A stretch of 64,000 nucleotides of DNA, taken from positions 25,820,210-25,884,209 of the forward strand of contig JABAKD010000002.1 of NCBI GenBank assembly GCA_012845835.1. The letters are read 5' to 3'. Made by a program: the position numbers and the translations under genes. The number at the start of each line of letters is the position of its first letter. Position 1 is the first letter of the stretch. Below, one piece after another: positions 31,101-43,100 of the stretch. The notes beneath the pieces are model-generated. The model saw only the letters and a list, made by a program, of their open reading frames with translations. It did no database searches and was not told the origin of the DNA. The DNA comes from Undaria pinnatifida (taxonomy: Eukaryota; Sar; Phaeophyceae; Laminariales; Alariaceae).

Positions 31101-34100
31101 GTACGTGATCGATAGTTGTTACTCTTGAGGTCGGGGCGCGACATGTGATGCTTGCTACTTGGTATTAGATTGGGTTCATTTTTTTGTGGTTGTACGTGAT
31201 CGATACTTTTTGCTCTTGAGGTCGGGGCGCGATATGTGATGCTGGCACGCGACGCAGCAGCAGCAGGAGCAGGAGCAGTCGTGCCGGCGGTCTAAACTCA
31301 CGCCCGTGTTTAGCTCTGATACCCTCACAGTTTAGGGCTGGCTACTACTAGTAGCTTAAAGTGTGAGTAGATGGACGTATTTGGTAAGAACGCGCTCGGC
31401 GGAAAAGACGAAAAGACCCACGCAGCTGGGGTAACCGTAGATGCCCTCAAACGAAACACGCCTCCCATATAGTAAGATTCAATACCGCTCCACCAAGCCC
31501 AGACTTTCTACGACGATCAATCTTGCACGCTCACAGAAGTCGTACACTTTGCAGTAATCGAACTCTGTGTACGTGCTGTTGCAAGTTGTACATGCGCCTA
31601 CACCAATCACTACTAACCTACGACGTACCAGGGGGTAGTTGGCACGGGGGACCATAGTAGTCAGAACCAAATATAGCCTAAACGATAGACTCGTTTGGGC
31701 TGGTCGGTGTTAGTTGCCCGGGTGCTTGCTCGGTGGCTTTTTTTTTCACTCTCAGACCTAGTTATCAAGAGGTTTTTATAGCTCATTGGAACGTCTGCTT
31801 TCCCCCCTCTTTAACTTGCGACACCCCCGGGGTGCAAGCCAACCACATCCCGAAGGGTAGCCCTTGTGGTTGGTAAGAATAGGGGAATGCACCTGGTACG
31901 TGGTATGGGTTTTTTGTCTATATGGCGGGTTTTGACTGCTAAGGCGAACACTTAATACTGTAGTACGTGTGCTTACACATTACAATTGTATACAGTGGGT
32001 TCCCCGTTTTGAGAGCGCCCCGTGACAAGCCGAAACGAGCGCTCTTAATTACGCGTTGCTCTTATCTGGAAGTGGGAAATATACAGCTTTTAGTATGGGC
32101 GGGACATGCCGGTTTGACCGCTCTTGACCCCCCGGCGCTCTTATCCTCGGCGCTTTTAAGTCGGGCTACCAACTGTAACACGCAAGATTACGCGACTAAT
32201 GGGACGACACCCCGTCCGGCTCTCCAGCACAAGGGAGACACGCGCGTCAAAAATGGCAGGTTTGAAAATATCTCTGGCTAGACGCATCGCTTGGCATTGG
32301 CATGCACTTGCCCTTCTGCCAAGAACACCGTCGTGGGGATTTTCGACAGTTTTCTCCTTTGAATTATCACAGGGGAGACCCAGATAATAGCGAGAAGAAA
32401 AAAATAAGAACAAGTTTTATGGTGTGAGCGCGCCGATGTTAATCTGTCAGGGGAGGGTGTCGTATATAGCGTGCGGTACGGTTCTTGTCGTTTGTTTTGC
32501 GCACGTTAAGTCATCATCGCCTTAATCAGGCCCGTGGTCTCAGTTAGGAAGCTACCCGTACCGCACATACAGATTTGCAGGCAAGGGGGTGTAACTGCCG
32601 GAGGTCTCGAGTGACCATGCAGTGTTCAACAGGGCGACGACTGGCTGTAGGCCAGAAGTCGAGGGGTCTCATGCAGGCAAGGAAGTGTATCTGCCGGAGA
32701 TCTCAACTGAGCATGCAGTGTTGAACACCACAACAACTGACTGCTGTAGGCCAGAACTCGAGCCTTCTGCTGTATAGACAACAGCAGTCAGTCCGTTGTC
32801 CTTATACCGGTATTTATGAATTCAGCTGTGACCACGGCTTATCCGGAAAGTCGCTGAGGGCAAAACCTGTTACGATTTGAGCTTGAGAGTAAGCGTGACG
32901 AAATAGAAGAAAAAGGACACCTAATGCACTTCGAAGTACGAAACAGGGCCATGACGAAGGCAGTCTGACATTGACAGGAATGAAATAAATCTGCGAGCCG
33001 TTATTTTGAAATTGGTGGAGGACGCGCCCCCTCCCAAATAAGACTCCCAGCCTGGGTTTTCCGTTTCCCATGTATTAGGTGTCGTTTCCTGTATGTCATA
33101 ACATGCCGGTAAGGAGGCGGCGCCCTGCAGGGGACGTGGGAAATATTATCATGCCGTAGTTACAGTGCTTTGGAGATGGCACTGCATCGGCTACCATGCG
33201 ATAAGACGTACCAGATACACCGGGATGGTAGCTATTGTTGTACCTGGTAGATGGCATGTATCGTATTGCGCTCTCTCCTACTTGTACCAAATATTGTGGC
33301 TGGTACCTGGTATGGTATCATATGTATCGGTATCATAGCCATCCGTATCGTGGCTCCAAATATCCCCCCGCCCCCTCCTTCCCCGCCACGCACCATCGTC
33401 TAGACGTAGCACCACGCTTATAGTGAGTTCCTACTAGGTATACATTTATGCGACCTAAAGCGGTTGGAATTCCCCCCCCCCCTCCCCCCGCCTCGAACTT
33501 TCCGCCCTCTCCTCACGGGTTGTACTACTCACAGGATATGCATGATAAACTGATGCATTCCTTCCACAACCGTCAGATTTGTCCCCGTAAAAGAGTCTAG
33601 TTTCAGCGCACAGATTGCGTTGCCCCCACCCCCCCCCCCCCCGCGCGCTCCCCCCTCTTTTTCGCCCCCGCCCTCCAGTTTTTGTTTTTAACTCCGCCCT
33701 CCCCCCACCGGTCATACGACTTACAGGATATACTTGATAAACTGATGCATTTCCTGCCACAGCTGTCAGATTTTGTCCTCCTCACGAACGGGTTTTATAG
33801 TTTCCGCGCACAGATTGAATAACATCACCCTGTTGACCCTGGTACAAGCTTCACTGTGGTTCCAAGCGGAGGCGCCGGCCTATATCCTTAATGAGGACAC
33901 ACTCCCCGTAATACGCGCGATCGGAGTATCACACACAGCTTGCAAAGATGAGTTTCGACGAAGTCTTCGATCTCACAGCTGGAGTGTATTTTTAAAATAT
34001 ACCGGTACCTGTGAAAGAAACTTGGCATCTGCCGTCGAGGTAAGTATACTTGACTGAATTATCATACATACATACGTATCGCCTTATTACATTGTGATAT

Positions 34101-37100
34101 ATAAATCAGATGCATTCCTTCCGCAACCGTCAGTTTTGTCCCCCTTAAAAAACGGTGTCATAGTTTCCGCGCACAGATTGAATTGCGGTTGCCCCCCCCC
34201 CGCCCCTCCCCCTTCCTTTTCAACCCCCCCCGCCCCCCGCCCTCGCCCCCCCCGCCCTTAAAAACTCCGCCTTGCCCTCACCGGTTATACTACTTGCAAG
34301 GTATGCTTGATAAACTGATGCATTTTCTTCCACGCCCGTCAGATTCTGTCCACCTCAAAAACGGGTTTTATAGTTTCCGCGCACAGATTGATTAACATGA
34401 CCCGGTTGGCCCTAGTACAAGCTACACTGCTGTAGTTGTACGGGGAATCGCCGACCTATATCCTCAAAGAGGACACACACACAGTAATACGAGCGATCGG
34501 AGTATCACACACAGCTCGCAAGATGAGTCTCGAAGAAATAATCTTCGATCTCACAGCTGGAGGTGTCTTTTTATTTCAGTGGTAATCAGGTTTATCATAT
34601 GAGCGTATCATTTTCTCATCAACCATAGCTCATATCATACCAGGTATTTACAACGGAGATGAAGGTCTTCGGCCAATCGCGTACACGAAACACCAGGTGT
34701 AGCACTGCCTTATTATCTTGACTGTGTTTACCGCCGTTGTGGTCGTATGGCAGTAGTACCGCGCGAATACATGCCTGCGTAGTTGTGGAGTGTCGGGGCT
34801 TGTCTGCTGCATTTACCCATGATGTCTCAATCTCATCACTGGCTATACCGGTCGCCCCGGTGGCGTATCAGGTATTCCTCGAGCCAGTTTCGTGAGTTCG
34901 AGCCCCGCCGAGTGCATACTCGTATAAAGTCGTTGGGACTTTTTCTTGTGCACAAATTGACGTGCGGAAAGCGCGAGAGCGTGAGTAAGTAACACTCGAT
35001 GAAAAATGGACGAGGGATTGCTGAACCCTATGCGCGATAAAAATTGAAGGCAAGAACCGGGGGGGAGAAGGGACGACACCTGTGACCACGGCTTATCCAG
35101 AAGCTGGAAAGTAAAAGTGTGCGAAAAAAAAGAAAAAAAAAATGACGTAATACAAGCCAAGCTTTTCTCACTCCGCGATAATGACTAATGCAGGCGCGTG
35201 CTACAATAGAGGTACGAGCGTTTTTTGGCAAAATTATTTTCTGAATAACGGGGCTCCTTATATAAAAGCCCAAGATCGTTGGATTTAACCAAAATCGTCG
35301 GATTTTGGTCATTCTTGTTTGCAATTTGAGTGGTTTTTGTTACCTAGGCCACGGCTTTGTTCATCGGGTTGCACTTTCAGTTTACTCGTAACCCAAAATC
35401 GTCGAATTTAACCCAAAATCGTCGAATTTTGGTCGTTCTTGTTTTGCGATTTGAGTAGTTTGTGTTACCTAGGCCATGGGTTTGTTCGTCGGGTTGCACT
35501 TTCGGTTTACTCGAAATGCTGAAAAGGTTTTGTGTGGGATACAGTGCTCCTCAAGTGAGGAGCCTCAGAAATGGACTGGTGCACGTCGCTTCCACGGTAG
35601 CGTATCGTAGGATTTAACACAAAATCGTAGGATTTCGGGCATTCTTGCTTTGCAATTTGAGTAGTTTTTTGTTTTCTAGGCCATGGGTTTGTTCATCGGG
35701 TTGCGCTTTCGGTTTACTCGAAATGCAAAATAAGGTTTTGTGTGGGATACAACTCTCCTCAACTGAGGAGCCTCAGAAATGGACTGGTGCACTTCGCTTC
35801 TACGGTGGTAGCGTATGCCATATATAGGCCTAATGCAGCAGTATGTGCCTCGTGCTGTCCTTGCAGGGTGTGCTGTTGCAACCAACAAGCCACAGCGGCG
35901 TATGTTTTACATTAGAAAAATGAAAAAATGCACTTCAGCAGTGAGATCATTTTTTTTTTTCGAAGCTCAACTTTATCAAGCTGCATGTGATGATTTTAAG
36001 GTGCATGTTGTGGTCGTATAGCAGTACTACCGCACGAGTGAGTACCTGTGGAGATGTGGAGTGTGGTGTGTGGGAGCTTCTGGATTACCCTAGTTGTCTC
36101 GATCTCGCTGCCTATGGTGTGATTCAAGCTGAGTTATCCACCTGAATAACTATTAATAATACTTACCGGTATACTACAGTTTATTAATGACAGACTACGG
36201 CCGTAAGTGCCTGAACGTACTGTTCTTGTAAGGTGTTGTTGTAGGCAACACGGCCCAGCGTAGTTGTGCCCATGTGTTTTCGAATACAGCACCATGATAC
36301 CGGTGTATGATATTGATATTAATAGCATACACCGCTACCTGGTAAATATTAGAATCCCTCATGTTTTTCAAGCCTGTTTTGTAGATATCTTGGGAGGCGT
36401 CGTCCACAGGGGATACCCGTACAAGCCGCCCATGGCTGTTTTATTTTGTTGACCCTTTCCAACTGTTAGAATGACCCTATCATAATTCCAAGTGTTTTGC
36501 CCCCGTATCGGGAGTGCACTGCTCAAAGGCATATAGCTGTTTCAGGACTGTTGGCCGGAAAGATGATTAAAAAAACGGACTTGATTGCGGGATTGGGCGG
36601 CCACACGAAGCGGCCCGGGCTAAAGAGGTAGCAGACGTGTACGGAGCGCAACAGGGCGCAATGTCAGCACGTGCACCGCACGCGCACAGCATTGTGCTTT
36701 TCCTGGTTGCACTACGTAGTCTTCGACACGTGCTCCGGTGAAGAAGGTGCATCAACCATTATTTTTGCCTCCGGAGGGTGGCTGCTTGAGGAGCTCTGGA
36801 CCTCCAACCCAGAAACTGAGTTTTAGCACAGCAGCACTATATAGGGGTCCCTCAGTAAAGCGGTGGTGTGCAAAGAGCAATGTGACCGCCTTATAGGGGG
36901 AAGCCGCCTTATTCATTCCGGGTTGTGAGTGCAATTCAATCACCCAATTGCGCGAGCGAGATACCGCCTTATATAGGCATAGCGCCTTATATCGGGGGAC
37001 CCCTACCGAAATGAAGTGGAAGTGCGACCCGATGGCCGAACTCACGGCCTAGGCGTACAAAATATATTACGAGTACCAACAACGCAGCTTGCAAAGATGA

Positions 37101-40100
37101 GTATTGACCTGAAATTCGTCAAACTCACGGCTGACGTCCTTGAAAATTAGTTATAAAAAATGTTCTTACTTCAAAGCACGAATGACATTCCGACGAATTT
37201 TGGTTAACGACGTTACAACTGGAAACCCTTTTTGGCGGAGAGAAACTACTTGGAAATGGTATCGGTCAGGGTTTTGGGGCCCTTAAAAAGGGTTCGAGGA
37301 GCTCCGTCGTTCAGAGAATGTTATGTCTAAAATGTGCTACCTCTCTCGTACACGCGTCTGTCCCTATACGAGTAGAAGGCTTAAAAGACGGCACTTGGTG
37401 CTTTTTTGGGCCGCGATTCCTGGACACCAAGAGGGTTAAGGCGATGTGTGCTCCGTATTTGGTGTGCTGTCGAATCCCTTGCGCTACTACTCCAGAAACG
37501 ATTCGTAGATTCATGCTTAGGTTTGTCACCTTAACCAAAACGTCGAACAAGGAAGAGGAATCGCCAATGCAACGTGCGGGATTGTAGGCTACGGGGCTGG
37601 GTAAACATGGAAGGCTTTCTTAGATGCGGAAAGCCGCAGAAAAATGTATTGCTTCCAAACGACCGGTGTAGATTGCCTTGCATTTCTTGTAGTCCCCCCC
37701 CAAAAAAAAAACGGTGCTCCGTCTCGAAAGGGATGCGTGTTCAAGGGTCAAATGAATAAGGCTAGCAGCAAATGAGTACGCCCGCCCCCCCAAAAAAACG
37801 AAGGTGCAGTTATACGGTGAAAGTATGTAGCCCCACCCCGGGTTTCTATAGGTTGGCCGTTTTTTTTTTGTAACGCACGCACTATTAACTCTATAAACCA
37901 AAACTGTAAGTCATTTCAGTGGACTGCATTGAAAATGGTGACAAAGATTGCATTGTACAATGTTGCCAGTACATGCTAGCAAAAACGTACTTTTTAGTAT
38001 GCACCCAATAATGTTCCCTTGTGTTTTGTTATGAATATTTTGACGTTTTTTTTCCCCGAAAACACAAGTGTGGCGAAATCTATATCCGAAACAGTGCCTA
38101 CGAATACCGCTAGAAACGATGCCAGGCCTAAGCCTAATAATTTTGGCTATGAGTTGTTTTTACTTCACGGCTCGTTAGTGGTTCAGTGGCTGGGCAAAAC
38201 CCAACTAACTGACCTAGTTCTGTATTATTGGTATTATTTATAAACATCACACGTTGCGCCACAGACACGCCATTGCAAGAGATGCGGAACCCCGCAAATC
38301 ACCACCCGCAACTAAGTGTACGGTATTTCGAGGTTCCCCTTCGGGATTTCAAGGTTCCCCTTCGGGATAAAGTCGGGCCGACTATAATCCCGGGAGTGTA
38401 TTTAGTTAAAAAGGGGGAATACAGGCGTTTCTATGAGCTGTAACCAGGTACCGCTCTGTCTAAGCACCGTATTTCGAGGTTCCCCTTCGGGATTTCAAGG
38501 TTCCCCTTCGGGATAAAGTCGGGCCGACTATAATCCCGGGAGTGTATTAAGTTAAAAAGGGGGAATACAGACGTTTCTATGAGCTGTAACCAGGTACCGC
38601 TCTGTCCTGGAAAATAAGCACCGGTTGACTATTGATATCAAGTACAAAATTTGCTCATGTTTCCGTACAGAGTGGTGTAACGTAAAAAACACTTGGAACA
38701 CAAGAAAAGACTATTAGCCATCGTGCGAGTAGCCGGGCCAGTCACACCGACCAGCCCAAAGGAGTTGACAGTGTAGTATACAGTGCCTAGGCAACTTATC
38801 ACTAGTCGGCGGCTCACTGTTAGCATACCATTAGCTGCTGTTATTAACAGTATTTACCGGCCAAGTCACAGCCCTAGCACAAACGCCTGCTATGGTGGAA
38901 GTGGCACTTTTGTGCCAAATTATTTTCCGAGTTTCGGGACTCCGTGCCTCATTTCCAACTCCTAAACGTATCCTATCATAGTCTAACTCCAAGTGTATTG
39001 TCTTCATGTCCGGACTTCGGTGCTACAAGGGTTAAACCCCTTTTTGAGACTTGAGAGGGAAAAATTGACGACGAAAAGTTACGATTACGGCGTCGGCCAC
39101 TGCTAAATAGTTGGCGACGACAAAGAGTGGAGTCCGAACTACAAAAAGGCAAAGGCTCCTACTGGACGGGTGCAGCACGATCCCTACCCGTACTGCTGCG
39201 CGCTCACGCTACTCGTGGACGCTCAAAAATGTCGCAATATTGGTCGTTTTTTGGGTAGCTGTACTACAATCAAGATATAATCAAGTCCCTGAAGGGTCAA
39301 TTAAACCCAATATCGCCGGCACGTCTTTTGTTTGTTTTTGCGTTTTTGCACATTTTTTTCTTCGGTTTTGCGCCTAAGACATGAAATTGTTGTTCATCGG
39401 GTTGCACTTAATTTTTTATCCACAAATGTTTTTTTGTGTTGAAGGTATGCAGTTCCTCAAGTGAGGAACCTCAGAAAAAAAAGTGTACACCTTTTCACCG
39501 TACTGTTAGTAGTACTAGTAGCATATGTCTAATAACGTGTTAATAGTGACCCGTCCAGGACATACGATGACATTACGTGAACCTCTGCCATACTATTTGT
39601 AGTGTAAGTAGCTTGTGTCTAATAATGCGTTAATAGTGACCCGTCTAGGACATACGATGACATTTCGTGACGATTCCGACATTAACCACTCGAAGCAAGT
39701 AGTTCCCCCCCCCCCCGAAAACCAAAAACCCGACGTGCTCCGTCCCGGCATAGTAGGGATGCGATGGTCTATGGCCATGCGACTACGGCCATGCACAAAC
39801 TGCGTACACCCCCCCCCCCAAAAAAAACCCGATAATATCGCCAGCCCTGACTATTATTCGTGGTACGAGCTACGATTTCGCACATTTCAATTACAATTAT
39901 CGAATCGACAGATTTGCTCTATAACGTTTTTACGTACAACCTGGCATAATTTTGGAACTGCGATGTATTGGTACCATTGATGCCATTATTCAATTTTGCC
40001 GGTACTGTCGAAACTCAAGTGTGGCAGGGCCTGTGCCCGCGTATATTTTCTTGTGGCTTTGTGGAAAAGTGTGCCTGATGTGCCCGAAATAAAAATGTGG

Positions 40101-43100
40101 CAAAATTCACTCGAAAAGTTGCCCACGGCTAGAAATGATGTCAGGCCAAGAACGTAGGCCTAATAGACTACTTGGTAAAATGCATTAACGCGTCTGGGGC
40201 TACAGAAGAACATGACGCCATTACGTAACGATCCCAGCGTTATCCCCGCGAATCACTGCTGGGTTATTCGAACGAAAAAAATTGTCGCAAATCGTGACTA
40301 AAAAAAACTTGACGTTTTCGCGAATCGTGATTATTTTGGCAACGAAATCGTGGCGTTGAAACGTTTAGAAACAAAAATGTAAAAACTGATGTCACTCAAG
40401 TGACAACAATCGGTGTTATTTTTTCTAGAAGAGGTGGCATAACGCCAGGTTACAAAATTTCAGGAGTTGTGTTTTTTTTTAGTAGTTTTTAGGAATTACG
40501 ATTAGTGCCCGAAGCGTGACAAAATTAAGTGACATTTTCGCGACTCGTGATACTCGTCCCGAAGTGTGACATTTGTGACAGTGGTTGTGACGTTAGAAAA
40601 GTTTGGAAAAGTTCAGTGACGTCACCATCGCGACAAAAATCGTTGTGATGTTCTTGTTTAGAAGAGGTAGACACACCGTGATTTTTCAACTGTCCAACTG
40701 TACAAATGGTGATATCTTGCTCTGTTATTAGTTGGAATATGACCGTTTTGTGTCCGTAGCGTGACAAAATGAAAGTAACATTGTCGCGAAATCATGATCA
40801 TTGTCACGAATGGGGACAGTGATCTGCGACAATAAAAAGTTTTGGAAAACTCCCATCAAAATTGATTACTGACATATCGCCAATTTTAAAATGTCCGTGA
40901 CTTTTTCTCAGAAATGACCCTTATTTTGTGTCTAAAAGCATTGAACATGGAGTCGTGCAACACGCGCATAGCATGCTGTCGCTAGCATTTGTTTATACTG
41001 CTTACACTGCTAGATGGTTCAGCAGACCGCGCTTGTCTTCTTTTGTGGCTGTTACACACGTGGGCCTCAAAATAGTCATTAGGACCACCGCAGCTCCCCT
41101 TGTCTCAAGTGTAGACACCTGATACCCCCCCCCCTCCCCGCCCCCCCCTTCCCACCTCCAAATGAAAAACCAGGGTCGATGACTCTTGACATCGCACTCG
41201 GGGGCGGGTACCCCAGGGGGCGCGTGGTGGAGATTTACGGGCCCGAAAGCTCAGGAAAGACTACGCTTGCGCTTCACGCTCTGGCCGAGGTGCAGAAGAC
41301 GGGGGGGGTGGCGGCTTTTATCGACGCCGAGCACGCGCTTGACCCGGGGTACGCTGAGAGGCTTGGGGTCGACGTCGACCAGCTTCTCGTCTCGCAGCCG
41401 GACTCAGGTTATTTGTTTTTTTTTTGCCCTCTGCTCCTTTTTTGACCCTTTTTTTTCCCCTTCCTCTGTTTCCGTTTTTTGCTCAAGTGTTTTCTTTGGA
41501 CTGTTCTTTTGTTCTTTTTTGTTTCTCCTTTTTTGGTTCACAAGCGCTTGTTTTTGTCGTCTTTCTCCTTTTGGCTCAGTTTTTTTTGGGTTTCTTCTTT
41601 TTTCTTTTTATATTCGAAGCAGCGATGGCTCTTAGACTTTTGCCTCTTTTACGATAAAGGGGTTTGTGTTTGTTGTGTCGATGAGTTATTAGTAATAACG
41701 CGTGCTGCGGTAGCATAGCACCTATTAATAACGTTTTTTTATGTTTTATGAGGCTTCTTCACATAAGCTCTTTACAATATATATTCGTTACCCACAAACT
41801 GACTTAAAAAATACTGATGGAAGTGCTATCCGATGAACAATACCGTGGCTGAAGCGTAGAACTTCCCCTCCCCGTCCCCCTCTCCCCCCCACTTCGTTCC
41901 CCCTTCCTCTTCCTTCCCCGTTGCTCTTCCTACCCACATGCATTTTAGTCCGTTGTCCACAATACGATACCCAATGCACTCGTGCGTAATGACTGCACAT
42001 CAATAAGGTACGCAATTCACACGTACTTGCCAATCCATAATCCAGTACTCCCTATCACCCCCCCCCCCCCCCTCCCTCTGCAGGCGAGATGGCTTTGGAT
42101 GTGGTGGACCAGCTAGTGCGGTCAAACGCGGTGGATATGGTAGTGGTTGACAGCGTGGCAGCGCTGGTGCCCCGGGCAGAGCTGGAGGGGGAGATGGCGG
42201 ACATGCAGATGGGTCTCCAGGCGCGCCTCATGAGCAAGGTGCGTTCGAAAGGGATGGTATAGACGGTAATGAAAAGAGAAGGACGGCACGGCGCTGGCGG
42301 CGGCGTCTCAGAGGTAGTTAGTTTGTCGCGATCTGACGTGACATGACGTGACATTGTGTGATATGGTGTGTGATGGTGTGGCTTTGTGTGGTGCCAGGTG
42401 ATGTGATGTGGTCTATTGTCTGATGGTGTGGTTAATGGTGTAGTTTTTGTGGTACCTGGTGTGCTCTGATGTGTTGGGGTATGGCGTGATGCGGTGTGGT
42501 CTGATGTGAGGTGACGTGATGACGGGGTGATGACTCACGCCACAAGGGTGCACCCGATTTTTTTGTGGGGCTCTTTGCTTGAGCTCTGTACCACCCCCAC
42601 GCAAGCACTTACTTTTTGAGACAAGTGAAAATGCAACCACGTGAAAAAGCAAAACGAAAACATGGCCTTAGTATAGAAATACACTGTTGTAAAGCATAAA
42701 TAGCTTCACAATCATATGAGTCGGCTTTCCTCGGTCCGGAAGCCCCGTCAATGAGAAACGATAGCCCTAAAGTGGTACTACACAGTTGTAGATTACAAAT
42801 GGGTTTGCAATCATATGGGGCGGCGTTGCGCAGCCGGGGAGCCCCGTCGATGGGAAACTACTCTATTGGTGGCCAAAAGTGCTGCCACCCCTACATCGTA
42901 GCATTCGTCTGATGATGTGGTCATATTGTTTGACCGTTCAGGCGATGCGGAAGGTAACGGGGTCTTTGTCGAAGTCTCAGTGCACCGTGATGTTCCTCAA
43001 CCAGCTGCGTTCCAAGATCGGCGTCATCTACGGCAGCCCCGATGTCACCAGCGGTGAGAAGTAAAAATATGCTTCGTATTTCGAGGAGGGCGGAGTTGTC

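Larger units (their letters stand above)
28192..41173 (+). other. recA: recA intron 1 (12,982 bp)
   Basis: A GT-AG intron between the N-terminal exon and the Walker A exon. The acceptor is preceded by a strongly C-rich tract (about 41125-41157). The intron carries SINE-like copies (28981, 34848), family-3 copies with C-tract subrepeats (33430-34565), tandem duplications (31.1, 35.3, 38.3, 39.5 and 40.3 kb) and a TA-flanked miniature element (36844). No complete second gene is seen inside. Confidence 0.88.
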
